From Atrina japonica (taxonomy: Eukaryota; Mollusca; Bivalvia; Pterioida; Pinnidae), in contig BROG01000953.1 of assembly GCA_030159075.1 (NCBI GenBank), positions 1-64,000 of the forward strand: 64,000 nt of DNA, in the 5' to 3' direction. The translations under genes and the position numbers were made by a program. Positions 1-11,859 of the stretch are shown one piece after another. Positions within the stretch are counted from its first letter, which is position 1, and each line of letters opens with the position of its first letter. A model generated the notes under the pieces. The model saw only the letters and a list, made by a program, of their open reading frames with translations. It was not told the DNA's origin and did no database searches.

Positions 1-130
1 TCCCAACTCTGGATTTCCAGAGGTGCATGTTTGTCCAACTTTCACTTGATTTGTATATGTATCCTGGATATCCCGAATACTTGTAATACTTCGGTATCTG
101 AGATTTTATGTAGAAATGTTTGACGATATA
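1..130 (+). mobile_element. Dispersed repeat REP-A, partial copy
   Basis: The sequence around GGATTTCCAGAGGTGCATG, then TTTGTCCA, GATTTGTATATG, and CTGGATATCC followed by GGTATCTGAGATTTT, matches blocks in the same order at 29.70-29.83 kb, 53.8-53.93 kb and, inverted, at 12.0-12.15 kb. Only the 3' part is in the window, so the repeat probably continues to the left. The 29.6-kb copy sits directly after a Penelope-like reverse transcriptase, so REP-A may be that element's 3' end (inference). Confidence 0.6.
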
Positions 131-479
131 ACGGTATTTTCAAGGTAAACTTAATATATTGTAACTCATCTTTTCGTAATCTACAAAGGGTCATACATAC
201 ATACTTGAAAAAGTCACCGTTTTAACTGCAAATTATATAATTTCCTGTGAAATGGTCATTTCAGTAATAATCTGAAACAGTAAAGTGCGGATCCAGAATG
301 TACTCACAGGGAAATAAGTAACGGGTCCTGATACATTTGTAAACAATTTGTGATAAGTGGCGAGTAGTTTCCATTAACGAGTTGACCCAAGTTATGAATT
401 TGCGCATTCATTTAATTAATCAATTTAGTTGGCGAGTTGACGCTGGTTATAAATTAGAAGCTATAGTTGATGAGCTCAC

Positions 480-970
480 CTGAATATTGAGCTGACGCTG
501 CTGCTGATTAATAAATGTAGTTGACGTGGTTATTTAGTTAGTGGATTGATGCCAATGAAGAAAACAGTCAAAGAAGATGAATTGACATGATTATGAAGTT
601 GCTGTTTAAAAATGATTTTTATTTTGATAGCTGAAGTTGAGGTTATTTAGTTTGTGGTTTGACGCTAATAATCAGTTTACAGTTAGTTAAAAACAATGAC
701 TTGGCATGATTATGAAGTTGACTCTTATGCTGTTTAGTGTTTTGATTGCAGTTGTTGAGGTTATTTGTGGGTTGACGCCAATGATCAGTTTACAGTTAGT
801 TAAAGACAATGACTTGGCATGATTATAAAGTTGACTTTTATTGTTTAGTGTTTTGACTGCAGTTGTTGGGGTTATTTATTTAGTAGGTTGATGCTAATGC
901 TAGGTCAACGGTTATGGATGATGGGTTGACGCCATTGATCTGACAATGTGGCAATAGGTAATGAGTTGAC
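480..970. repeat. Diverged tandem repeat, about 110-bp period
   Basis: Blocks such as CAGTTTACAGTTAGTTAAA, ACTTGGCATGATTAT and GTTTAGTGTTTTGA recur at about 673-750 and 784-860. A weaker copy lies at 565-668. The short motif GTTGACGC or GTTGATGC recurs through the whole stretch. No coding signal is seen. Confidence 0.6.
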
Positions 971-1221
971 TTAAGTCATTTAGTTGACGCTGAAATGTGA
1001 AAATTTAATTGAAAATCTAATAATTACGCATATCCAAAATGGCGTGATAAACACAAGGATGAAAATCCGATTGAATATATCTTATACATCTAAAAGTATA
1101 AAATTATTTGTTTTGTTCTTATTAATCCTAGATTGGAGACACAGTTTAGATGCGGATGCTTATGGCTGGAAACTTTAAAGAATTATCAAGGCAATCCCCA
1201 TCTGAGATCTACAAACACATT

Positions 1222-2298
1222 TCAAAATTGTGAGAAAGTGTCAACACTCAGTTGTGGTAAGTATCACGAGATCTTAGCTCAGAATTGTAAGAAAGATGTC
1301 ATCACTCAGTTGTAGTAAGTTTAAGAAGAACTTAGCTCAGAATTGTGAGAAGGTGTCAACACTCAGTTGTGGTAAGTCTTACGAGGTCATAACTCACAAT
1401 TGTAAGAAGGTGTCATCACTCAGTTGTTGTAAGTCTCACGAGATCTTAGCTCAGAATTGTGAGAAAGTGTCATCACTCAAATGTGGTAAGTCTCACGAGA
1501 TCTTAGTTCAGAATTGAAAGAAGGTGTCATCACTCAGTTGTTGTAAGTCTCACGAGGTCTTAGCTCAGAATTGTGAGAAAGTGTCATCACTCAGTTGTGG
1601 TAAATCTCACGAGGTCATAGTTCAGAATTGTAAGAAGGTGTCATCACTCAGATGTGGTAAGTCTCACGAGATCTTAGTTCAGAATTGTAAGAAGGTGTCA
1701 TCACTCTGTTGTTGTAAATCTCACGAGGTCATAGCTCAGAATTGTAAGAAGGTGTCATCACAAAGTTGTTGTAAGTCTCACGAGATCTTAGCTCAGAATT
1801 GTGAGAAGGTGTAAACACTCAGTTGTGGTAAGTCTTAAGAGGTCATAACTCAGATTTGTAAGAAGGTGTCATCACTCAGTTGCTGTAAGTCTCACGAGAT
1901 CTTAGCTAAGAATTGTGAGAAAGTGTCATCACTCAAATGTGGTAAGTCTCACGAGATCTTATTTCAGAATTGTAAGAAGGTGTCATCACTCAGTTGTTGT
2001 AAGTCTCACGAGATCTTAGTTCAGAATTTTAAGAAGGTGTCATCACTCAGTTGTTGTAAGTCTCACGAGATCTTAGCTCAGAATTGTGAGAAAGTGTCAT
2101 CACTCAAATGTGGTAAGTCTCACGAGATCTTAGTTCAGAATTGTAAGAAGGTGTCATCACTCAGTTGTTGTAAGTCTCACGAGATCTTAGCTCAGAATTG
2201 CAAGAAAGTGTCATCACTCAGATGTAATTAGTCTCACGAGATCTTAGCTCAGAATTGTGAGAAAGTGTCATCATTTAGATGTGGTAAGTCTCACGAAT
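1222..2298 (+). repeat. 57-bp satellite (about 19 units) that keeps an open frame of 19 residues
   Basis: About 19 head-to-tail units of 57 bp. Because 57 is 19 codons, one plus-strand frame runs through nearly all units. The unit reads approximately KVSSLSCCKSHEILAQNCK, with varied positions (CC or CG, Glu or Lys after Cys, I or V). Each unit has Cys, Cys, His and Cys at fixed spacing. The frame is cut by a TGA near 1515, a TAA near 1812, a TAG near 2229 and a 1-nt shift near 1290. No start, signal peptide or splice context is convincing. It is either a relic of a repetitive Cys-rich protein gene or a satellite that is open by chance of its period. Confidence 0.8.
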
Positions 2299-2466
2299 AA
2301 AAAAAATTGAATTTTGTATCTGATGTAAACTAGATGGGGAAAATCAATAACTGAGCTATACATCAAACTTATCTAAACTTTGGTTTCTCAAATCGTCAAC
2401 TGACATCAGCAATTCCCTGATTTTATGTATCACATGTCAATAGCGACTATATTATATCATTATTCC

Positions 2467-2735
2467 GAAAGGGACGTCTGCGGTAATTGGTTAGAGCTTC
2501 ACACTTTAAACTATGACGTATCTCACCTATCATAAATGTGGGTTCGAGTCCTGTTGGAGCCTAAGATGATTTTGTGTGAAGATTTACCACTTTACTTGCG
2601 AAGGTGGTTGCTCTCTCTCTCCCAAATAAATTGTGACTAGGTTCTCTCCTCAACCATTAAAGACTGGCCACTGCCATATAACTGAGAACTTTTTAGTGTT
2701 GCATAAAACAATGTTCAAATAAAATACTCCAAAAT
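2467..2735 (+). mobile_element. tRNA-derived SINE
   Basis: A degenerate tRNA-like head with an A box (GGTAATTGGTTAGAGC) and a B box (GGGTTCGAGTCCTG) is followed by a body and a tail reading CTGAGAACTTTTTAGTGTTGCATAAAAC. That tail resembles the end of the SINE at 60.76-60.96 kb. The tRNA fold is not intact, so this is not a tRNA gene. Confidence 0.65.
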
Positions 2736-2739
2736 GTTA

Positions 2740-3535
2740 TTCCTGCTAAACGTGCGATAATTTCATACATGGGAAGAACTACGTTTAAATAGAATTCTTA
2801 CACCTCCATGGCACTTGATAATATTCCTGGGACTAGAGTCAATAAAATTTACTCATTACTCAAGCTCAGCTATAATTGTTTAACATTTTTAAGATGAAGC
2901 GCATAGACTTTACGTTTGCAACTGAACATCTATATTCATTCATTTGTTGATGACGTTTTACTAAATTATTGCTTACTTCAATGAGATTTATACTAGTATT
3001 TGACCCAATGTTTTGTATGTAAATTAAAAGAAATACAAATAGTAGTAAGCTCAAGTATTGAGTATATATTATCTTCAGGCTCTGGCATCAGTCTTCCTCT
3101 AACCTTCCTCATACTTAAGTTTGCAATGGCGCAACAGTAAATTAGTTAGTTTCCTGAAATCATTTGAATAATCTTCTGTTAAACAATTAATATTTACCAT
3201 TACGCCATTGTGTTGCTGCAACACTTCGAATGACTATTTTGTAGCATCGTCACCAGCATTTTGCCCATAATCCCGAATAATCACACAATGACCCAGGCTA
3301 AATTCGGAACAGTAATTTACAAAACCCCGACCGGAACGCGTAGTTTGAATCTACTGTCATAAGAAAAAGCTACATATTTCTGAACCATTATGAATAAGTA
3401 CTGCATCATGATGCTAATTGTACAGGCTGACAAAAAAACCAAAAAACCAAACAAAACAAAACAAAAAAACAAACAAATCGTTTTAACCATTTTTTTTTTT
3501 TGGCCTTTCATGCAAACATATATTTTTATAATCCC
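2740..3535. other. Non-coding, nothing recognised
   Basis: AT-rich sequence with short unsupported ORFs on both strands and an A-rich run at 3430-3478. No repeat family or splice-consistent exon was recognised. Confidence 0.4.
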
Positions 3536-3539
3536 CCGC

Positions 3540-3970
3540 TTTCGCCGATTTTATTCAAACTTTGTAACAAGGTTGAACGCGTGAAGGGCTCGGCCAAGTT
3601 CGATCGCCACTTTTAGCGCACGTAATTTGGCGGAGTTATGGCCCCTTGATTAACGAAAATATCATTTTATGCTGTTCCCGTGCAATAACGGCAACAAATA
3701 TCCGATTTTCTTTTAACTTGGTAACAAGGTTAAATGCCTAAAGGGTTCGGCAAAGTTCGATCGCCACTTTTTGCGCACGGTATTTGCCGGAGTTAATATG
3801 GCCCTTTGAATTTCATTTTCTGTTGTTTCCGTGTAATAACGTCAACATATATTATCCGATTTCCTTTTAACTTGGTAACAAGGTTAAATGTCTAAAGGGC
3901 TCGACCAAGTTCGATCACCACTTTTGGCACACGTTATTTGGCGGAGTTATGACCCTGTGATTAACAAAAA
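3540..3970 (+). repeat. Three tandem copies of a repeat of about 160 bp
   Basis: Three successive copies share the blocks TTTGTAACAAGGTT or TTGGTAACAAGGTT, then AAGGGCTCG, CAAGTTCGATC, CCACTTTT, GCGCACG, and TTTGGCGGAGTTATG followed by GTGATTAAC or TTGATTAAC. Starts are near 3,545, 3,705 and 3,865. Copies differ by many substitutions and small indels, so the array is not recent. Confidence 0.75.
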
Positions 3971-3974
3971 ATGT

Positions 3975-5430
3975 CAAGTTACCACGGATCTGCGTAATAG
4001 CATCATTACAAGTATATGTTATTCAGTCTATGCCTATTTCAGCCATTTCTCTTTATTCCGTAATACATGTTCAATAACACATCTAACCTGTCAGGGTTTT
4101 CCTTGGGATTTTCAAATGAGGAGTCCATGGACTCCCACAACTACAAAATTAGGAGTCCATTTGGTAATTTAGGAGTCCATTCGCAGTCCACTTCAATTCG
4201 GCCAGAATTAAACTGAATGTCAAATGTGCACTTGTGTTGTTAATTAGACAAACCCTATAGAGAAAATATCAACAGTACACGTGGAGCATTTATTTTCTGA
4301 TCATAGCTTAATCATGTTGATAGAGTAATTAGTTTTTCCTGCACTCATATGTGAAACAAAACATCAGCGCCATTTTTATACGTTACTGTAACACGATTGT
4401 AATTTCTTGGTTTGTTCTTGAACCCTCAGTTCCCTTAATTCAATATATACATGTAGTTATTGTATACATACATGTACTAGAGATTAAAGGTTTATAAGAA
4501 ATTAAATGAAATATAGTTGTTTTAACTACATTTGAAATCATATGGAAAATTTATATTAAAAATCTATAAATTGTAATACAATTACATGTTTTTAGAAATA
4601 TGGATGCAAAACTGAAAAGTTACTAAATACATGTAGCCTACTAACTGATGCCTCAAATTTATTTATTTGAGAATTATATCTATTTTATCCATTTCAATTA
4701 AAGTATTAAAGTAAATAAATCTTTTATATAACATGTGTACATGCACTTATTATTATTTTTTCATAAACATAATTGTGTAAATATAATTTATATTTAAAGT
4801 GATAACTATCATTCGTACATGCACTTTTCATTATTATTTTTCAGTGATTTTCCATAAACATAAGAATTCAAAAAGGACATAAAAAAGGAAGCAAACTGAA
4901 AATAGTCGGGTTTGGTATCCCTTCTATAATTTATATTTTTTAGGCGTCATTTAGTACCGTAAATAAGAATTTTTGCGTCAGGGAAAACCCTGCCTGTGTA
5001 TAAGGCTTTAGTTTTTGTTCGATTTCTAGGCAATACATCTTGTGTCAACAGCATGAAAATTACATATTTCAACCTAACCCCAAAAGAGTTTACCTCCAAT
5101 ATGATACCCCTTAACGAAAGAGGAAAAGAGGGGGATATAAATTACACGAATTAGCTTGTATTATGCTGCTAATGTTTTCAACCAATTACGCGAACAAGGG
5201 AAAGGGCGGTTTAGTTATATTGATTTAGCAATTGATGTTTAAATAACATGATTGTATTTACTTTTGTTTTAAAATTTACTTTTTAACAACTTAGTAATAT
5301 TTTCAATGTAGAATTTTAAAAATCGTCATCATCATCATCATCGTCGTCGTGTCTTATAGTTTAGTATTCGAATATATAAGAATTAATTTTTCATCTTATA
5401 TAGCCTAGGGTTTTGAGACTAGCACACATA
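3975..5430. other. Non-coding stretch upstream of the first recognised exon
   Basis: It holds a short repeat of AGGAGTCCAT (4,115-4,180), a diverged local duplication with ATGCACTT and TTTCATAAACATA (4,740-4,865), and a short ATC/GTC run (5,325-5,350). A 5' exon of the membrane-protein gene could lie here, but no signal-peptide ORF with a good donor was identified. Confidence 0.4.
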
Positions 5431-5491
5431 ATGCAGTCAATTTCAGTTCATGACTGTCATTTATATCTAAATGAGGCGATTCATTTTACAG

Positions 5492-5752
5492 ACAGATACC
5501 ACGAAATTCAAAAGGCAAGGTTCTCTGGCAGCGAGATAAAACTAGGAAAGGGAGTAATCGATATAAATGATCCAAGATGGCTACAAAAATTCTCCGCTAT
5601 GATTATAAAGTTAAATAGTAAAGTAGATCAACTGAAAGATCCGACTAAACGAAAGAAAGCCAAAATTACGCTGGCTCGTAAAATATCGGAAGCAGTGATG
5701 AAGGCGAGGAAAAACACCACTAAACCAATAAGACGTGATGGCAAAAATAAAG
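5492..5752 (+). CDS. Unrecognised membrane protein, exon 1 of 8 recognised (domain copy 1)
   Basis: The acceptor chosen is TTTTACAG at 5484-5491 and the donor is AAAG/GTAATT. The frame is also open upstream to an ATG at 5431, so the 5' boundary is uncertain. The exon encodes about 87 residues. The segment RYHEIQKA, then GSEIKLGKGVIDINDPRWLQKF, then a basic helix aligns with exon 2: G-x-x-I-x-x-G-x-x-V, DP-x-WL-x-KF and a following R-x-K/R-A. It starts and ends in phase 1, exactly as exon 2 does, which fits exon duplication. I do not recognise the domain. Confidence 0.6.
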
Positions 5753-6307
5753 GTAATTATATTTGAATGTTGGATTATTATTTTTAGGAAAATGAATGCA
5801 GGAGCTCGTTTAATCGAATCGTTGTAGATCCTTAGTTGTAAATCTTATGTGAAGTGTACTTAAATCAAGGTACAGGACCCTTTAATTAAGCCTACCATAA
5901 GTCCAGTCTTAAAGCATATTCGCAATTCTGATATTTTATGAATAATTACACCTGCTACAAATTGTTTCTTGGTAGTTATAAAGAGAGAAAGTGATTAGGT
6001 TGTCAGTTACAAGTCCCAATTCTTTATTTAAATGTCAAGAGTTTGGAGTGTGATCCAATAACCAAATAAATACTTAGTTAAAAGGTCTTTTGTAAAACAG
6101 TGTCTAAGTATGTTTAACAATAGCTAAATTCATGTTCACATTTTGCTATAATTTACAATTATTTAGTATTGCTTTCCTTTTGTTAACACATCATGAAAAT
6201 ACTTAAATATCCATTATATTGCATTTGTTCTTATAAAAATGTCTTGTCTTTTTCTGTCGTTTTGTAAATTAATTTTGTTTCCTGATAGGTTATTTATTTT
6301 AAGATGG

Positions 6308-6337
6308 ATATATATATATTATATATATATATATATA

Positions 6338-6394
<57 letters not shown>
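6308..6394. repeat. (AT)n microsatellite
   Basis: An almost uninterrupted AT dinucleotide run with small breaks near 6,320 and 6,339. It lies inside the first intron of the membrane-protein gene. Confidence 0.95.
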
Positions 6395-6396
<2 letters not shown>

Positions 6397-6514
6397 AAAA
6401 ACTTTGAATTACCTTAGCTAATAATGAGTAAAGATTTCAATAATACAAAGGTTTTGAGAATGACAGCATGTAAATTTAACCCGTAACCTTCAGTGAGTTG
6501 TCATGGGTACCAAA

Positions 6515-7470
6515 TACGTGCTATTAGCTGTGTTTTTTCTTTCCAAAAAATCCTCCTTTATATTTTAAGATTGGTTTACAATAACAAAAAGATATAAACA
6601 CAGGCGTAAACATTTTCAGGCCTGTGTATAGCTCTTATTTGTTATTGTACCCTAAGGATAGGTTGTAAAAGTAGAAAAAAGTCCAGTGTGTTTTTAGTAA
6701 AGACAGATAATGCCCCTCAAGCTCTTTATGCCTGTGTATAGCTTTTAGTTGTTGTCGTAGTTCAATTACAAGTTGTAAAAGTAGAAAAAAGTCCAGTGTG
6801 TTTTTAGTAAAGACAGATAATGCCCCTTAAGCTCTTTATGCCTGTGTATAGCTTTAAGTTGTTGTTGTAGTTCAATTACAAGTTGTAAAAGCAGAAAAAA
6901 GTCCAGTGTGTTTTTAGTAAATACAGATAATGTCCCTTAAGCTCTTTATGCCTGTGTATAGCTTTTATTTGTTGTTGTAGTTCAATTACAAGTTGTAAAA
7001 GTAGAAAAAAAGTGGAGTGTGTTTTTAGTAAATATAGATAATGCCCCTTAAGCTCTTTATGCCTGTGTATAGCTTTTATTTGTTGTTGTAGTTCAATTAC
7101 AAGTTGTAAAAGTAGAAAAAAAGTGGAGTGTGTTTTTAGTAAAGATAGATAATGCCCCTTAAGCTCTTTATGCCTGTGTATAGCTTTTATTTTATGTTGT
7201 AGTTCAATTACAAGTTGTAAAAGTAGAAAAAAGTGGAGTGTGTTTTTAGTGAATACAGCTAATGTCCCTTAAGCTCTTTATGCCTGTTATAGCCCTTGTA
7301 AATTATAAGTTGTAAAAGTAGAAAAAAGAGTGTGTTTTTGAAATAGTAGGCCACAGCTCATGCCTGTGTATAGCTTAGTTTTATGTTGTAGTTCAATTAC
7401 AAGTTGTAAAAGTAGAAAAAAAGTGGAGTGTGTTTTAGTGAATACAGCTAATGCCCCCTTTAAGCTATTT
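6515..7470. mobile_element. MITE-1 copy with its right arm amplified in tandem
   Basis: The left end (GCTGTGTTTTTTCTTTCC, then ACAATAACAAAAAGATATAAACACAGGC) matches the left arm of the complete MITE-1 at 24.45 kb. The right-arm module follows (CCTGTGTATAGC, then ACAAGTTGTAAAAGTAGAAAAAA, then TAATGCCCC). It repeats about seven times at a period near 122-126 bp to about 7,470, with later units shortened. MITE-1 is otherwise present once per site, so this is local amplification. Confidence 0.7.
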
Positions 7471-7474
7471 AAAA

Positions 7475-9252
7475 TATGCGACAGAAAGAAGGCCTGAAAA
7501 TGTAGGCCACAGTCAATATTAGTATTTTCTATTTTTAAATACAAACCCCTTTCGCTAAGATGTCTAATCGCCCAGTCATTTTACAGTTTGAACTTAAACT
7601 AATTGCAAAAGAAATAATTTTGATGGTTTACGTAGAATAAATATCAATTAAGAACATACAAAAGTCTACAAAAATCTACGTGGTGGAAAAGTTTGAATTT
7701 TGAATGTAAACTATTGTAACAATGTCGCAGTATAACATTACGTTTACGGCCACAGTAGTTGCAAAGGAAGTTAATTATGACAACAAAATCACAAGTAACC
7801 CGAACCTGTATTAGCAATCATTTCTATAAACAAGCAAACAGAGCCTAGACTTCAAACTACCACGAACTTAACATTAAATATTTTAAATTAATGTATCTTG
7901 TTGATTAAAGGTATATTCAATAATTTCCTGGAACAATTATAAGTCACTAATCGATTAAATACTTTTTTATTTTATCATTTTGATACTCGAGAGTCAAGTC
8001 GTCGAGGAGGTTTATTTTGTTTATATTTAGTACAAAAAGATAGATATAAGTCAGCAGGTAATTGTTTATGGTCCATACTTTATAATTTTGGGCAACAATA
8101 GGCATAATCACTATTGAATATATATACTTGCCTCATGCGAACATGATAAAAAGTTTATGACACGACCATTTTTATATAATATTCTGTATCAACTCTGGAC
8201 CTTATAAATCACAATATGAGAGCCTCAGATTGATATGGGAATATGATATAAAAATAAATGGTCATCTTTATTTATTATTTGATTGTATTTTCTGGTTACT
8301 TCATTTTAAAGAAACATGTTTAGTGAATATTTTTTGTAAAAAATGGCTGGATGTAAGACAACAAAAGTATGACGTCATTTCTAATATCGGCATCACGGTG
8401 AACGGCCGAGGTGAATATCACTCTTCTTTGGGTTGATAAATCAAGGTCTCAACTGGTATTAAAAGTCAGGAATTCTTTTATAAAAGGATTGTCTTGGCTA
8501 ATTCATATTAAAGAGATATGAAAAGGATTATGTCATATACGTTCAATGATTTGTAAAAAGTATTAGGATGTAAAACAACTACAATAATGACGTCATTCGT
8601 ACTATACTGTAAAGTCTTATAAATCCGCATGTTATTGTTGTTCGATTGTTATATCAACCTATAAAGTGATTATGAGGGAAATATAACGATTGAAGAAGAA
8701 CTGAAAGTATGTTTTAATCGATCATCAGCTATACGATAAGACAGCTACTAGTTTGACTTATGTAATGAAATATTATAGACTCCTGTCGGTATTTAAGGGA
8801 CATAAATGTAATTGTGACGTCATAATTACGTAAAACATTCTGAAATTATTGAAATAGATATAAAATAAAATATTGGCAATATTTGTAGATCTATGAATAT
8901 TTGATATTTTCATATATATTGCGTAAACTGATAAATTGATCAATTTAATAACCCTACCCACTTGTTTTTAATCATAATTTTCTGCTTTCAGTCCTTATAA
9001 AAAAATTAAAAATTTTGTAATGTTCAACCGAACTGATACTGGTAGACTGGTACCATAATATACACATAAAAGTTTGTAAAAATCATGAAATAATTGCATT
9101 TGCAGTTAGTTTATGTTTTGGCCTATTTTTGCCATAAATTGACTGGACTATAAGAAACGTTACGAATGCCATTGTTTCAACTAGTTTCAAGATATAAATA
9201 TATTTATTCTATTCATAAAGATACAATGCAATGTTGTGCTTCTCACCTACAG
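7475..9252. other. Intron sequence, nothing recognised
   Basis: AT-rich intronic sequence between exons 1 and 2 of the membrane-protein gene. Several TGACGTCA-like words (8,370, 8,589, 8,816) are scattered through it. No further exon with matching phase was found. Confidence 0.4.
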
Positions 9253-9897
9253 GTCGTCGGAGAGGACAGCAAACACTTAAGATTGCGAACGAGATGCGAT
9301 ATTTTGTCGTACACAATCAGACCGGCCATTACATAACAATGGGGGAACATGTCTTTAATTTGAGGGACCCAAGTTGGCTAGACAAATTCACTGGCTTTAT
9401 CAGAAAATTTCGAAGAGCAATACATAAACTCAACTTCAAGAATGATAGGCATCGCGCATTGAAAGCCCTGGAGGAAAATGTTAATTTATTTATAATGGCA
9501 GTCGAGGAAGAGAGCAAGGAGGATTCAAAAAGTCAAACTACCACAAAAAATGACTCAATTGAAAAGGTTGACCAGCCAAATTTCCGAAATAACACAACAC
9601 AGGTAAAACCAAATCAGTCGAAGAAAAAAGATCCAGGAGATGGGAAAATTCCTGATAGAAAGTTACATACGCATCTAAATGAAACCAATGCTGGCAAATC
9701 CCTTAAAGGGAAACATGAACAAAAAGTGTTACGTTGCAAAAGATGTTCTCTCGTGTCTGGTTCAAAATCATTCTCCCACATAATCGAATCTGTAAGCACA
9801 AATAAATCACGGTCCCTAGAAGTCAAGAAAAAGAGAAGAAAAACAGTGAAACAGAAGAAAATTTCGTCGAAAGTTCATAAGAATCATGGATGGGTTG
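9253..9897 (+). CDS. Unrecognised membrane protein, exon 2 (domain copy 2 and Lys-rich linker)
   Basis: The acceptor is CTCACCTACAG and the donor is GGGTTG/GTACGTC. Both are phase 1, which matches exon 1 upstream and exon 3 downstream. It encodes about 215 residues. The first 80 repeat the exon-1 domain (MRYFVVHNQTGHYITMGEHV, then NLRDPSWLDKFTGFI, then a basic helix). The rest is Lys/Ser/Asn-rich and low in complexity, with a CKRC pair and the cluster KKKRRKTVKQKKISSK. The intact long frame, splice sites and domain repeat support a real gene. The function is unknown. Confidence 0.7.
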
Positions 9898-10232
9898 GTA
9901 CGTCAAACATACATTATGTCGGTAAATCTTCGCCCTTTTACAACAGAAACCATTCACCCCATCTTGAATTCTCCCTAAATCACTTAAGTCTCGTTGATTG
10001 CACATATGTCCACGCTGTAATTCGCAATCACACATTTATAAGCATTTAATATCAACACGACATGAATAATGTCTACATAATTTGATAGGGATTTAGGATA
10101 TTTCAAAATATTTGTATACCATTATGACTTGTGGAATAATGTCTAAATAAATTTAAAGATAAATTGTTTTTGATACTTCATATCCTGCATTTTGAAACTA
10201 AGATAAAGATATTTCGAATCTTCTGTATTCAG

Positions 10233-10313
10233 CAAAAGGAACAAAGGTACAAGACAGTAAAGAGACGTTTACATTGAAAGGGATTAAAGAAGCTGAAATG
10301 GCAACTGTTAAAG
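10233..10313 (+). CDS. Unrecognised membrane protein, exon 3
   Basis: A short exon between acceptor TTCTGTATTCAG and donor AAAG/GTAGTT. It starts and ends in phase 1, as its neighbours require, and encodes about 26 residues (KGTKVQDSKETFTLKGIK and on). An earlier donor at 10,246 is possible. The call rests on splice sites and phase only. Confidence 0.45.
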
Positions 10314-11299
10314 GTAGTTATCATGACTTGCATTACATTTTATTTACCTCAGACTTTCAGTAACTTGTTAACTTCTATTTCATAGAATGTTGTTGTTAAT
10401 TTTATGTTATAGAATGTTGTTATATATTGTGGATTATCATGCTTTGAAATCAAATTTTCGAACTGGCACTGCGTCTACTGTCTTGATATTCTATTATAGA
10501 ATAATTAAATTTTGATAAGCTTGACCGCTTGGTATATTAACTACAGGAAACTAATATGGAGTTATTTTATAGGTTTGCATTTGGCATTTGACCGTTAGGC
10601 ACTTGTAATCCTCTGCTGCGCCCTGATTAACAATACAATTAATTCCTAATACCACCCTCTAAGGAATGTTCTAATTTGTTGATTCACTACATTCAAAAAC
10701 ACACACACACACACACACACGAACGCGCGCGTGATAAAAACCTGTTATTGCATAACAAGTTGTTTCAAAGTCAATTAATTATGATGAAAGTTAAGACTAC
10801 GGTTGCAAAAATAACAACAACATTGATGATCAGAACAGAGTGGTGTACAAAAGATGATACGCTTAAACACCATTAAGCCCGATTACGTGTGTCAGTTTTG
10901 TATTAACTGATAATGTACTTCTTGCCACTGATTACACTCTAAGCAAATCTCTGTTTCCAAGAAGATAAAAAAATCATTGGGACCGACAATAGACATGACG
11001 GCGTTGTGTAATATTTAAGGCTACCTCAGATAAATAAGTTCATGATATGGGCTATGATCAGCTCGTACCGATCACAACTCGTACTTAAGTGAATGTACTG
11101 ACTCGTACCCATGTTTTAGTTGACTCGTGTCCAACGATTTACTGACTCGTGTCCATCGCATGTTTGATTGTATATTTATCAAAATATACATGTACTTACC
11201 AATTAGGTAGTTACAATGATGCTGTTTGATGTTTGAAATGACATACACCTGTTTGTTGACATCAATTGCCTTACGAATTACTTCGGTGACAGTGGTTGT
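10314..11299. other. Intron with a short (CA)n run
   Basis: A CA dinucleotide run lies at 10,697-10,720. Around 11,065-11,160 the word GACTCGT followed by ACCC or GTCC recurs several times. Nothing coding was recognised. Confidence 0.4.
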
Positions 11300-11525
11300 T
11301 GTTGTTGTATTGTTGTTTAACGTCCCAAGAAAAATATTTCACTCATATAGAGACGTCACCTAATGCCGATGAAGGGCTTCAAATTGTGATCTATGCTCGG
11401 CACTTACGGTAATTGGGCAGTGAGTGTTATTTAACGTGCCGACACCTACTGTCCAATCTAAAGGACAGGAAAAGCCAGCCGCCACCGCCGATGCCCGAAC
11501 CCGTGACCCTCCGGTTGCTGACAGA
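11300..11525 (-). mobile_element. Old truncated SINE of the Deu/Meta-like family
   Basis: The minus strand shares order and sequence with the full SINE at 45.71-46.00 kb: GTTGTTTAACGTCCCA, AATATTTCACTCATAT, GGAGACGTCACC (here AGAGACGTCACC), GAAGGGCTTCAAAT, GCTCGGCACTTACGG and TTTAACGTGCCG. The tRNA-like head is strongly diverged. It lies in an intron of the membrane-protein gene. Confidence 0.75.
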
Positions 11526-11859
11526 CGTAGCTATCAAGTTATTAGTATATCTTGATAATTTTATAATCAAACATTCCAGGCGTTCAGTAAAACCATGGGT
11601 ACGACTTAGCAAAGTATTGTGTGTATGGCTCAGCCAAAAAGGGTACGGATGGAGAGGGGTACGAGTTGCAATTGATACGGGTTGACCAACATTCTACAAA
11701 AAAGAAAACAGGTCGCCTAACAGGTACAAAATATACCAACTGAATACCAAGGACCGAAAAGTAGAGAGATAGAATCAATAAAGATATTGCACTGCATATA
11801 GGGTAGAAATAGAGCGTTAAAATACTGTAAGGAAATTAATCTGAAAACGAAAAATTATT

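Noticed and set aside
1222..2298. CRISPR-like array.
   Set aside because: The units are contiguous 57-bp satellites with no unique spacers, in an animal genome.
2467..2560. tRNA genes here and at 17,870, 25,640, 26,110, 51,160 and 60,760.
   Set aside because: A and B boxes are recognisable but acceptor and anticodon stems do not pair. They are SINE heads or relics.
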